64,000 bases of DNA, from assembly GCA_000756795.1 (NCBI GenBank), contig CCSI01000004.1:1-64000 (forward strand). Reading direction: 5' to 3'. Below, in pieces: positions 1-8,752 of this stretch. The stretch comes from Qipengyuania vulgaris (GTDB lineage: Bacteria > Pseudomonadota > Alphaproteobacteria > Sphingomonadales > Sphingomonadaceae). Each line of letters begins with the position of its first letter. Position 1 is the first letter of the stretch. The notes under the pieces are model-generated. The model did no database searches and had not been told where the DNA came from. It saw nothing but the letters and a program-made list of their open reading frames with translations. Made by a program: the position numbers and the translations under genes.

Positions 1-50
1 ACCAAAGTATTACTTTGGTGGGCTCCCGATAAACCCATTCACGATTTCAA

Positions 51-86
51 AAGCCGCTGCCGGGCACACCCGAGCGGCGGCTTTTT
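51..86 (+). terminator. Putative intrinsic terminator of an off-window upstream gene
   Basis: A stem starts AGCCGC (52-57) and closes with GCGGCT (77-82), with a second short pairing CGGG/CCCG inside and a run of five T after it. No gene is visible between position 1 and this hairpin, so it would end a transcript entering from the left. Positions 1-19 form another small inverted repeat (ACCAAAG/CTTTGGT with a 5-nt loop). The internal mismatch makes the call moderate. Confidence 0.5.
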
Positions 87-120
87 CGTCTCCGGCCTCC
101 GCGCCCGAGGCACGGCCAAA

Positions 121-210
121 CGACCCGCAGGGTCGCAAGGCCAAGCGGCCGCCCGAGCTTATGCGAGGAAAGCCAAGGCTGCGGACGCAGCCGCCGGCGC
201 CTGAGGCGCC
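121..210. repeat. Cluster of four short perfect hairpins (REP-like)
   Basis: Four perfect inverted repeats follow one another in 90 bases: CGACCC-GCA-GGGTCG (121-135), GGCC-AAGC-GGCC (139-150), GGCTGC-GGAC-GCAGCC (177-192) and GGCGCC-TGA-GGCGCC (196-210). A short AGCC-AA-GGCT palindrome (171-180) overlaps the third. The cluster ends 12 bases before the tRNA gene. No second copy was seen in the window, so the family relationship to REP or other dispersed palindromic elements is a guess from structure only. A small open frame running across it has no recognisable product. Confidence 0.55.
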
Positions 211-222
211 ACAAAAAGGTAC

Positions 223-299
<77 letters not shown>

Positions 300-307
300 A
301 ACCCAAA

Positions 308-331
308 GCCCGCCTTTTGGCGGGCTTTTTT
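308..331 (+). terminator. Intrinsic terminator of the tRNA-fMet gene
   Basis: A perfect seven-pair stem GCCCGCC/GGCGGGC with a TTTT loop is followed by six T (326-331). It sits immediately after the tRNA 3' end. Confidence 0.93.
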
Positions 332-657
332 GTGCCCCCGTGCAGACGGGAAGTGGCCTAAATAGACGGACCGCTCGATCAGCGGTCAGCGCAGCGCCTG
401 CTCGGCTTACACTCTCACTTGTCCTCGATAGCAGAGGGTTCGAGCGCGACTGAACGTTTTGGATTGAAATCCGCTGGTGGCACCTTCGACGCTACCGAGA
501 TCGCCGATTATAGGCTGGCCGATACGCGCCTGAGGCAAGTCATTATTTCCGACCACTCTTATGTGCTCGCAAATCATATAAGATGCGGGATACGGCGCGT
601 CGAGATTGACACCTGCGGAAGGGTACAGGGTGCGAAAGGCGCGCTTCCGCCTCGAAA
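332..657. other. Gene-poor stretch with no supported gene
   Basis: Open frames cross this region on both strands, but none gives a recognisable protein or has a convincing ribosome binding site. It lies just beyond the 3' end of the rtcA remnant and may be decayed sequence from the same locus. I see no RNA gene or repeat in it. Confidence 0.5.
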
Positions 658-835
658 TCAGACGAGCCTCACAAGATGCCCCATTTCGCCCGCATCCTCG
701 AAATGCGCGGTGCATCCTGTGAACAGCGCGATGATATCCGCTGCCGTACGAGTGTGTCGGCTGATTTCCACCGTGGTGAAAGCGCCTCCACCTGCCAGCG
801 CCGTCGGCAGCAGAAACTGGTCCTGTGACCGGATT
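658..835 (-). pseudogene. rtcA: rtcA remnant: C-terminal tail of RNA 3'-terminal phosphate cyclase
   Basis: Read leftwards, about 55 codons encode DQFLLPTALAGGGAFTT followed by SRHTRTAADIIALF, ending at a stop at 658-660. This matches the conserved C-terminal segment of RtcA (DQL-LP-ALAGGGSFT, then a Ser-x-His-T-TN-x-x-VI motif). RtcA makes 2',3'-cyclic phosphate ends on RNA. Upstream codons (above about 835) no longer look like RtcA; they are the antisense of the neighbouring rtcR AAA domain. The N-terminal catalytic part is therefore missing, and rtcB, which normally lies between rtcA and rtcR, is absent. The genuine stop codon and good C-terminal match argue against a chance antisense frame. 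Confidence 0.72.
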
Positions 836-859
836 GCAAAGCGGTTTGCGGTAGGCAGC

Positions 860-1906
860 CGCGCCAGCACGTCATTCCTGAAGGGCGGCATCGAAACACA
901 GAACGCAGCATTCAACACGATGATCGACGAGATCGAGCAGGTCGCGACACGGTCTTCGGCGCCGCTACTGCTGATGGGGCCGACCGGCGCGGGCAAGAGC
1001 CTGCTGGCGAGGCGCATCTACGAGTTGAAGGCCGACCAGCACCGGCTGTCCGGCCCCTTTGTCGAGGTCAATTGCGCCACGCTCAATTTCGGCCACACCA
1101 AGGGAGCCTTCACCGGTGCTGTGAGTGAACGCGCGGGCCTGCTCCGCAGCGCCGACAAGGGCATGCTCTTCCTCGACGAAATCGGAGAGTTTGGTCTCGA
1201 CGAACAGGCGATGATCTTGCGCGCGGTCGAGGACAAGCGCTTCCTCCCCGTGGGCTCCGACCGCGAGGTTTCGAGCGACTTCTAGCTTATCGCCGGCACC
1301 AACCGCGACCTCGTAAAGTCGGTCGCCGAAGGCAATTTTCGCGAGGACCTTTTCGCGCGCCTCAACTTGTGGACGTTCAACCTACCCGGCCTCGCCGAGC
1401 GGCGCGAGGACATCGCGCCCAATCTCGAATACGAACTCGAACGCTACGCCTCGGCAGAAGACACGCGGGTCACCTTCAACAAGGAGGCCCGTGCGCGTTA
1501 TCTTGCCTTCGCTACCGGCCCGGCAGCGAGCTGGAACGGCAATTTCCGTGACCTTTCGGCGAGCATCACACGCATGGCGACGCTGAGCCGCGACGGGCGT
1601 ATCGATACAGACACGGTCGAGGCGGAGATTGCGCGGCTGAGAGGGTTTTGAGCTTCGGGTCAGGAAAGCAGCAGCGACGCTCTCCTCAAAGAAGTGTTCG
1701 GGCACGAGCAACTCGCAGAACTCGACCCTTTCGACCGCGCGCAGCTGGCGGAGGTCGTCTCGGTCTGTCGCCGCAATCCTACTCTATCGGCTGAAGTAAG
1801 AGAACTCTTCTCCGCGTCCCGCCAGAAGCGCAAATCGACCAATGACGCCGACCGGCTGCGCAAATACCTTTTGCGCTTTGGATTGGCCTGGGAGGATATC
1901 AGCTAG
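860..1906 (+). pseudogene. rtcR: Broken rtcR: sigma-54-dependent activator of the RNA-repair operon
   Basis: One reading frame carries RtcR from just before the AAA+ domain to the C-terminal DNA-binding region. Visible are LKGGIETQN at about 878, Walker A GPTGAGKS, the sigma-54 contact loop GAFTGA, Walker B MLFLDEIGE, and the C-terminal ending NDADRLRKYLLRFGLAWE. The frame is interrupted by TAG at 1283-1285, where the family has Gln (SSDFQLIAGT), and by TGA at 1649-1651, near a usual Trp. About eight residues expected between CATL and GHTKGAFTGA are missing near 1085. The N-terminal CARF sensor domain is absent, and the sequence runs instead into the rtcA tail on the other strand. No frameshift was needed to join the three pieces. 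Product presumed non-functional. Confidence 0.88.
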
Positions 1907-2229
1907 TGAGCCGCAAGCCGATCGCCCGTCTCTGGCTGGACGCGAGAAAACCCGGACACAATGCCGGTTTGTCGCCACCTCCTTTGTCTTTTTATGCGCC
2001 TCCATACCGACCACCCAATTGGGTGGTGACTGAACGAAGTCCCAGCCTTATCGCTTACCCGAGCGGGGGGACTGCTGATCGTCGAAAACAGGTCTTAGGG
2101 CCGGTTAATCGTTTGCGCTCCCGCGAAAACACTGCGCACCAATTAGCGCACAGTTTCTCCGGGGTGGCAGGCCCGGAATTGGGGGTCGCAATACAAAAGC
2201 CCCCGTGGATTTAAGGGCAGGGGCGCATC
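1907..2229. other. Intergenic region upstream of the RTX gene
   Basis: Between the rtcR wreck and the giant RTX gene I see no credible coding frame. It contains an 18-bp perfect palindrome (2010-2027) and an inverted repeat TGCGC-N8-GCGCA (2133-2150). Both may belong to the control region of the RTX gene. No clear terminator or RNA gene was found. Confidence 0.5.
2010..2027. promoter_or_regulatory. 18-bp perfect palindrome, candidate operator
   Basis: ACCACCCAA is followed directly by its reverse complement TTGGGTGGT with no spacer. It sits about 200 bases upstream of the RTX start. With no loop it is a poor RNA hairpin but a good dimeric protein-binding site. No regulator for it is identified. 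Confidence 0.4.
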
Positions 2230-5200
2230 ATGGGTTACATCACCGGAACTGAAAACAACGACACGATTGACGGCACACCCTATGCCGACTGGATCGAGGG
2301 CGGGTCAGGCGATGACACGATCAACTCAGGCGCGGGCGATGACGAGGTCGATGGGGGAGCCGGGAATGATGTCATCGACGGCGGAGACGGTGACGATGAT
2401 CTGTATGGCAGGACCGGCGACGACGTCATCGAAGGCGGCGATGGCAATGACTGGATTTCTGGCGGGGATGGCATCGATACGCTGAGGGGCGGTGCAGGGG
2501 ACGACTACATAACATCCTCCTGGTGGACGACCGCCGGTGAGCCTGGAGTCCGCGACGCGTTGCTTGATGGCGGATCGGGTATCGATCACCTCCGGCTTGA
2601 GTTGATTTATTCCGGCTCGACCACCTTTTCGCTTGCCGACCCCGAACTGGTCCAGACAGTTGCCGGCACGAGCATCAGTGGCTTCGAGCAGGTCAGCTTC
2701 TTCGGCAGTGAGGGCAGCGACAATGTCACCGGAGGCGCCCTCGATGACTGGATCCAGTCCTACGGCGGTGACGACACGATCGACGGCGCGGGCGGAGACG
2801 ATTTCCTCGATGGCGGCGCCGGTGCCGACGCAATGCGCGGCGGCGATGGCGACGACCGGGTCTACAGCGTCGATTATGGCAATGTGAACGACACCCTCGC
2901 CGATGGCGGCGCGGGCGTGGACTTCCTTCGGCTACACAAGAGCTGGTCGACTGCTGCGCTGACGCTCGACCTCACCGATCCTTCCCAGGCGCAGGTCGTC
3001 GCCGGGACCACGGTCGTAAATTTCGAGCAGATCGAATATTTCGGCGGGACAGGCGTCGACACGATTACCGGCGGCGCTCTGTCGGATAATATCGCAGGAA
3101 ATGGCGGCAATGACGCACTCGCCGGCGCGGGCGGAGATGATTACCTGTGGGGCGATGCCGGCTATGACACCTTGCGTGGCGGCGAAGGTGACGATGTCCT
3201 CCACGGCGGCCTGAATTCCGACACGCTGGAAGGCGGCGAGGGCAACGATATACTTGTCGGAGAAGAGGGTCCGGACTCGATGTCCGGCGAAGCGGGTGAC
3301 GACACGATTTACGTCGTCATCGAGGCCGACGGCACGACCGACAATCTGGCAGATGGCGGGGCGGACACCGACCTGCTCATCCACGACGGGACAGCCTATG
3401 CAGGCGGCGTCCTGCTGGACTTCTCGACAGGGCTGGATGCGACCTATCACGGCACGACATTCCGTGACTTCGAAACCTATCAGCTCTATGGCGGAACCGG
3501 CTCGGACACGATGACCGGCGGTGCGCTCGACGACGAGATCTACGGCAACGGCGGCGACGATATTCTCGAGGGCGATGCCGGTGCCGATCTCATGAAGGGC
3601 GGATCGGGCAACGACATAATCTCGGGCGGTGCGGGCAACGACACGCTCTACGGGGTGGCGGGATCGAACGAGATCTACGGTGGCGACGGGGACGATACCG
3701 TCTTTAGCGTTTCGGCAGAGGGCGTCGCGAACGACACAGTGCTTGAAGGGGGCGCGGGCATCGACACGCTCTCGCTCGACCGGCGGACCAGCAGCGGCGC
3801 GACCGTGCTCGATCTCGGCGATACGGCAAGCCAGCTCTCCGACGGGACCGCAATTTCCGGTTTCGAAATTCTGTATTTCGTCGGCGGCTCGGGTGCCGAT
3901 GAGATCATCGGCGGGGCATTCGACGATGTCATCTATGGCTATGACGGAGCCGACAGCCTTTCCGGTGGCGATGGCGACGACCGGCTTTTCTCCCACACGA
4001 ACGATTTCGTGGCCGATGTCCTAATCGACGGCGGCGAAGGCACGGATTTTGCGCTGATAGACTTTGCTGGCTTCTCCCCCGCGCTGACCTTCTCGGCAGC
4101 AGCAGCGGGTGATCAACTGGTGGGCGGCACTACCATCCGTTCGATCGAGCAGGTTCATTTCTATTCGGGCACGGGAGAAGACACGCTCACTGGCGGCGCG
4201 CTGGATGACGAGCTTTACGGCAATTCGGGCAATGACGTCCTCGCAGGCGGTGCGGGCGACGATTTGCTGCACGGCGGCATGGGCGATGACCGCATCTTGG
4301 TCGGCGCTGGCAACGACACCGCGGACGGCGACGAAGGGATCGACACGCTGGTGTTGGGCGGGACGCAAAGCGACTATGCCTTCACCATCTCCGGTTCTTC
4401 CTACATCGTGACCGATTTGCGCGCCGGTTCTCCCGACGGGGTCAATACGGTCACGAATGTGGAGTTCGTCGAACTTGCGGACGGAACCTTCGCCCTTGCC
4501 GATCTTGCGACCTACACGATCGAGGGTACCGAAAATAACGATCGTTTCTACGGCAATGCCGACAACCAGACCTATTTTGGATACGGAGGAAACGACTACA
4601 TCGATACAGGTGCGGGTGTCGACCGCGCATTCGGTGGGGATGGTGACGACAGGATCATCGTCGACAACAACGACTACATCGCCGACGGCGGCGAGGGCTT
4701 CGATTTGATAGAGCTGTCGGGGGTCCAAACATTTCACCTCGCTGGCGACGGAAGCGAACAGCAGGTTGGGGGCCTGACAATCAGAGACTTCGAAAGCTTA
4801 GCTTTCTTCGCCGCCGCAAGTGGTTCCGAGGCAAGTGGCGCCGATAATTCCGATGGCTTCTATGGTGATGCTGGAGCTGACCTGTTTTCTGGACTGGGCG
4901 GGAACGATGTCCTGTATGGCTACGGCGGGGATGACCAATTGGCTGGCGGGCTCGGGGCGGATTCCCTCACCGGGGGAGATGGCGACGACATAGCCTATGG
5001 CGGCGATGGTAACGACACCATCTACGGCGATGACCGAAGTTCCAGTAGCTTTGATTATGGCAATGATGAGATATTCGGCGAAGCCGGCGACGATGTCCTG
5101 AACGCCGGTGCCGGGATGAACTCCCTGCAGGGCGGTGATGGCAATGACCAGTTGATCACGACGACCTATCGCAGGTCGGCCGAAGGTGCCTTTTACGAAG

Positions 5201-8200
5201 ACATTCTAGCCATCCTAATCGATGGCGGTGCCGGGATCGACACCGCGAATATCAACTATGCCGGCGCGACCGCAGATCTGGATTTCTCCATCGCGGATCC
5301 GGATAGCGTGGCCTGGATCGGCACGACGCAGATTGTTGGGGTGGAGATTCTGCAATTCGTCGGAGGAAGCGGCAGCGACAACGTTACCGGAGGCCGTCTC
5401 AACGACTCGATCAGTGGCGGACTCGGCAATGACGAGATCTATGGCATGGACGGTCGCGACACATTGAATGGCGAGGATGGCGACGATGCAATCCACGGCG
5501 GAAACGATGCCGACATCATCAACGGCGGTCTCGGCAACGATATGCTTTACGGGGAAGCGGGTGATGATCAAATCACGGCCGGGCTGGGCACAGACAGCCT
5601 ATTCGGCGGTGACGGGAACGACCGACTTATCTCGAGCCAATATGAATATGGTGCCGGCCCGGATCTAAGCCTGCCAAGCGTTCTCGATGGCGGAGAGGGA
5701 ACTGATTACCTCCAATTGGACCTGCAATATCTCAGCGCTGGCGTCACAATCGATATTTCGGATCCGGCCAGCGACTTCACCTTCGAGAGCATGGTCATTC
5801 GAGGCGTCGAGCAGATACGGGCCACGATGGGCAGTGGCGACGATACCGTCATCGGCGGTGAGTTGAACGACAGCGCCTTTGGCGGCCTCGGTGCCGATAT
5901 CCTGAACGGCAATGCTGGCGATGATTATCTGAGTGGGCAGGACGGCGCAGACCAACTGGATGGCGGAGACGGCAATGACACTCTCAGAGGCGACGCTGGC
6001 AGCGATCGGCTTCGGGGCGGAGCGGGAGACGACTATGTCTATGCCGACACCGACGATTTTCTCGCCGAGGGTGGTGCCGGTATCGATCGACTGGATCTCG
6101 ATGCCAGCACATCGGACCAGCCGATATACATCGATCTGACCGATCCTGATGGAACCGGCAGCGTGGGCATCCTGAATTTCAGCGGTTTTGAAAGCATGCG
6201 GCTGACTGGTGGGACAGGCGAAATCGTTTTTGTCGGCGGTGACCTGACCGATTCAATCAGCGGCGGAACAGCTGCCGATGAACTATTCGGGGCCGAAGGT
6301 GGCGACTATTTGAGTGGAAACGAAGGCGACGACCTGATTGGTGGTGGTGGCGGCGACGACTCCCTTCGCGGACACGCTGGTCGCGACGAGCTTTACGGCG
6401 AGGACGGCGATGACCGTATTTATGGCGATATCGATGATTACTATCTGTCGGGCGGCGCCGGTGAGGACTGGCTGCATTTCTCGAACGAGAACTCGATACG
6501 CAACAATGTCCTCGATTTCTCCGATATCGAACACTCCACCTACATCGACAGTGTCGTAGTCGAAGGCTTTGAACGGCTTTCTTTCGAGGGTGGCTCGTTC
6601 AACGATTACGTGACCGGATCGAGAGGTGACGACTGGCTCGACGGCAATGATGGTGACGATATCCTGCGCGGAAACGACGGCAACGACCGCATCTACGGTT
6701 GGGCGGGCGCTGACTCGCTTTATGGTGGCGCGGGCGATGACTTCATCGATATCGATGCCGATGACCTCGTCGCCGACGGCGGCTCGGGCATCGACCGTCT
6801 CGATGCCACTTTCTCGTCGATCACTACCGACATCGTTTATAGCTTCTCGACCTCGGAGCAGACCACGCTTGTCGGCACTTCAGTCTCCGGCTTTGAATCT
6901 ATTCTTTTGCGAACGGGCTCCGGAAACGACACACTATCGGGCGCTGAAGGTCATGATACCTTCGGCACCGGATACGGTAACGACATCGTCAATGGCGGTG
7001 ACGGCAATGACCGGATCAACGGTGGCGAAGGGACTAACCAGCTTTATGGAGAGGGCGGCAACGATTCCCTGGAAACCGGATATGGCAGCACCAGCGAGTT
7101 ATACGGCGGAGCAGGCGATGACGAACTGTTTTCTGGTTATGGCTATGGTTCGCAAGACTACCTCGATGGCGGGGACGGAAACGACTGGATCCTGCTCGAT
7201 GATGGGCAGCACACCGCGATGGGGGGTGCCGGAGACGATGTGGTCACCACACAGAAATATTCGTCTCGCGATTATACCAATGCAGCCCTTCTGGACGGCG
7301 GCGATGGCATCGATAGCCTGATCATCGCTGTCTCTTCCGGCAATCCGATGATCGCCGATTTTTCGGACCTCACGCTGACCGTTGATCTGGGCGGAACACA
7401 GGTTCGCAATTTCGAGAACCTCGACATCTGGTTCGGTTTTGACAGTGACGTCGTAAGCGGAAGCTCCAACGCCGACGCGTTCAATGGTCGCAGCGGTGAC
7501 GACACGCTTCATGGCCAGGCTGGCAACGACCTGTTGGAGGGCCACGACGGGAACGACCTGTTGTTCGGCGATTCCGGCTGGGACACGCTGGATGGCGGTG
7601 ATGGCGACGATCTGATCGATGGCGGTAACGGGTTCGATACCGTCACCTATGCGTCGCTCTTCGGGCAGGTGGGCGTCACGGTCGATTTGAGCATCGGGGG
7701 CGCGCAAGACACTATCGGTGCCGGTCTCGACACGCTCGTTTCCATCGAAAACCTGACCGGCTCGCGCTATGCTGACTCGCTGACCGGCGATACCAACGTG
7801 AACATCATCCAGGGAGGCTTCGGCGCTGACCTTCTCGCTGGCGGCGGGGGCAGCGATACGCTCCGGGGCGATGAAGGCTCCGATATACTGGCCGGCGGAT
7901 CCGGCTGGGACAAGATGTATGGTGGCGAAGGCGATGACGAGCTTTGGGGCGGCAATGGCGGCGACCTGATGCAGGGCGGCACCGGCGCCGATACCTTCCA
8001 CGGCGAAGCCGGTTTCGACCGGATCTACGGCGGTTCGGGCGCAGACATCGCCTACGGCGGCGATGATACCGACAAGCTCTTCGGCCAGGCCGGTGATGAC
8101 GAGCTTCACGGCGACGCCGGAGATGACGTTCTGGTAGGAGCGAAGGGGCGCGACACGCTTTATGGCGGCGACGACAATGACGTTATCGACGGCGGCGCAT

Positions 8201-8595
8201 CGAACGACACGCTGCTGGGCGGCGCGGGCGACGATGTCCTCGCTGGTAGTTGGGGGCTGGATACGCTGACCGGTGGCAGCGGCGCAGATACTTTCGCATT
8301 CGACGACGGCCACACCGGCAGCTGGCAGGGCAATGCCGACATTATCACCGACTTCAGCAGCCTGGAGGGCGATATTATCGACCTCTCCGCTATGGATGCG
8401 GTGCGCGGCGGTGACGACGATGCCTTCACGTTCATAGGCGATAGCGACTTCACTGGCACTGCGGGCGAGCTCGCCTTTTATTCCGACGGGGTCGACACAT
8501 TTATCGTTGGCGACGTGAACGGAGACGGCGTGGCCGATTTCCAGATCCGAATTGAAGGCGTCCAGGAATTGACCGCGGCTGACTTCGTGCTTTGA
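2230..8595 (+). CDS. Giant RTX repeat protein, probable type I secreted (2121 aa)
   Basis: Almost the whole protein consists of the calcium-binding nonapeptide GGxGxDxLx (for example GGAGDDYI, GGDGDDRV). Blocks of these repeats alternate about thirteen times with a 50-60 residue insert of recurring form: DGGxGxD, a beta-rich stretch, GT-xxxx-FE, then GGxGxDxxTGGxLDDxI. The last 110 residues (from about SGADTFAFDD through DIITDF to ELTAADFVL) resemble the C-terminal domain of serralysin-type RTX proteins, which carries the type I secretion signal. There is no signal peptide and no protease, lipase or adhesin catalytic domain that I recognise. The protein is extremely Asp/Gly-rich. The start ATG follows a weak purine-rich AGGGGCG. 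No hlyB/hlyD/tolC-type secretion genes are in the window. Surface or biofilm matrix roles are possible but unproven. Confidence 0.93.
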   Translation: MGYITGTENNDTIDGTPYADWIEGGSGDDTINSGAGDDEVDGGAGNDVIDGGDGDDDLYGRTGDDVIEGGDGNDWISGGDGIDTLRGGAGDDYITSSWWTTAGEPGVRDALLDGGSGIDHLRLELIYSGSTTFSLADPELVQTVAGTSISGFEQVSFFGSEGSDNVTGGALDDWIQSYGGDDTIDGAGGDDFLDGGAGADAMRGGDGDDRVYSVDYGNVNDTLADGGAGVDFLRLHKSWSTAALTLDLTDPSQAQVVAGTTVVNFEQIEYFGGTGVDTITGGALSDNIAGNGGNDALAGAGGDDYLWGDAGYDTLRGGEGDDVLHGGLNSDTLEGGEGNDILVGEEGPDSMSGEAGDDTIYVVIEADGTTDNLADGGADTDLLIHDGTAYAGGVLLDFSTGLDATYHGTTFRDFETYQLYGGTGSDTMTGGALDDEIYGNGGDDILEGDAGADLMKGGSGNDIISGGAGNDTLYGVAGSNEIYGGDGDDTVFSVSAEGVANDTVLEGGAGIDTLSLDRRTSSGATVLDLGDTASQLSDGTAISGFEILYFVGGSGADEIIGGAFDDVIYGYDGADSLSGGDGDDRLFSHTNDFVADVLIDGGEGTDFALIDFAGFSPALTFSAAAAGDQLVGGTTIRSIEQVHFYSGTGEDTLTGGALDDELYGNSGNDVLAGGAGDDLLHGGMGDDRILVGAGNDTADGDEGIDTLVLGGTQSDYAFTISGSSYIVTDLRAGSPDGVNTVTNVEFVELADGTFALADLATYTIEGTENNDRFYGNADNQTYFGYGGNDYIDTGAGVDRAFGGDGDDRIIVDNNDYIADGGEGFDLIELSGVQTFHLAGDGSEQQVGGLTIRDFESLAFFAAASGSEASGADNSDGFYGDAGADLFSGLGGNDVLYGYGGDDQLAGGLGADSLTGGDGDDIAYGGDGNDTIYGDDRSSSSFDYGNDEIFGEAGDDVLNAGAGMNSLQGGDGNDQLITTTYRRSAEGAFYEDILAILIDGGAGIDTANINYAGATADLDFSIADPDSVAWIGTTQIVGVEILQFVGGSGSDNVTGGRLNDSISGGLGNDEIYGMDGRDTLNGEDGDDAIHGGNDADIINGGLGNDMLYGEAGDDQITAGLGTDSLFGGDGNDRLISSQYEYGAGPDLSLPSVLDGGEGTDYLQLDLQYLSAGVTIDISDPASDFTFESMVIRGVEQIRATMGSGDDTVIGGELNDSAFGGLGADILNGNAGDDYLSGQDGADQLDGGDGNDTLRGDAGSDRLRGGAGDDYVYADTDDFLAEGGAGIDRLDLDASTSDQPIYIDLTDPDGTGSVGILNFSGFESMRLTGGTGEIVFVGGDLTDSISGGTAADELFGAEGGDYLSGNEGDDLIGGGGGDDSLRGHAGRDELYGEDGDDRIYGDIDDYYLSGGAGEDWLHFSNENSIRNNVLDFSDIEHSTYIDSVVVEGFERLSFEGGSFNDYVTGSRGDDWLDGNDGDDILRGNDGNDRIYGWAGADSLYGGAGDDFIDIDADDLVADGGSGIDRLDATFSSITTDIVYSFSTSEQTTLVGTSVSGFESILLRTGSGNDTLSGAEGHDTFGTGYGNDIVNGGDGNDRINGGEGTNQLYGEGGNDSLETGYGSTSELYGGAGDDELFSGYGYGSQDYLDGGDGNDWILLDDGQHTAMGGAGDDVVTTQKYSSRDYTNAALLDGGDGIDSLIIAVSSGNPMIADFSDLTLTVDLGGTQVRNFENLDIWFGFDSDVVSGSSNADAFNGRSGDDTLHGQAGNDLLEGHDGNDLLFGDSGWDTLDGGDGDDLIDGGNGFDTVTYASLFGQVGVTVDLSIGGAQDTIGAGLDTLVSIENLTGSRYADSLTGDTNVNIIQGGFGADLLAGGGGSDTLRGDEGSDILAGGSGWDKMYGGEGDDELWGGNGGDLMQGGTGADTFHGEAGFDRIYGGSGADIAYGGDDTDKLFGQAGDDELHGDAGDDVLVGAKGRDTLYGGDDNDVIDGGASNDTLLGGAGDDVLAGSWGLDTLTGGSGADTFAFDDGHTGSWQGNADIITDFSSLEGDIIDLSAMDAVRGGDDDAFTFIGDSDFTGTAGELAFYSDGVDTFIVGDVNGDGVADFQIRIEGVQELTAADFVL

Positions 8596-8752
8596 GCAAG
8601 CAGGTCGGTGCGAGGTTACCCCAACTTCGCAACCAAACCCGAAATTGTGGGCAAGCTTGATCGGAAACGTGGCACGAAAGAGGAACCCCGATAGCTCGAA
8701 CCCTAAGGAATTTCCTCTCGCCCGATTACCAAGGGCTCGCTAGCACTGTCCC

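Noticed and set aside
407-715. A 102-codon minus-strand frame beside the rtcA remnant
   Set aside because: No family resemblance or ribosome binding site; its upper end overlaps the rtcA tail in a different frame.
2932-3996. Antisense open frames within the RTX gene (also 4021-4737 and 7099-8313)
   Set aside because: The repetitive GGxGxD coding sequence leaves other frames open by composition; translations are low-complexity and unlike any family.
2230-8595. Repetitive DNA that could be taken for a tandem repeat or CRISPR array
   Set aside because: The repeats follow the nonapeptide codon pattern of an RTX protein, vary in sequence, and show no constant repeat/spacer structure.
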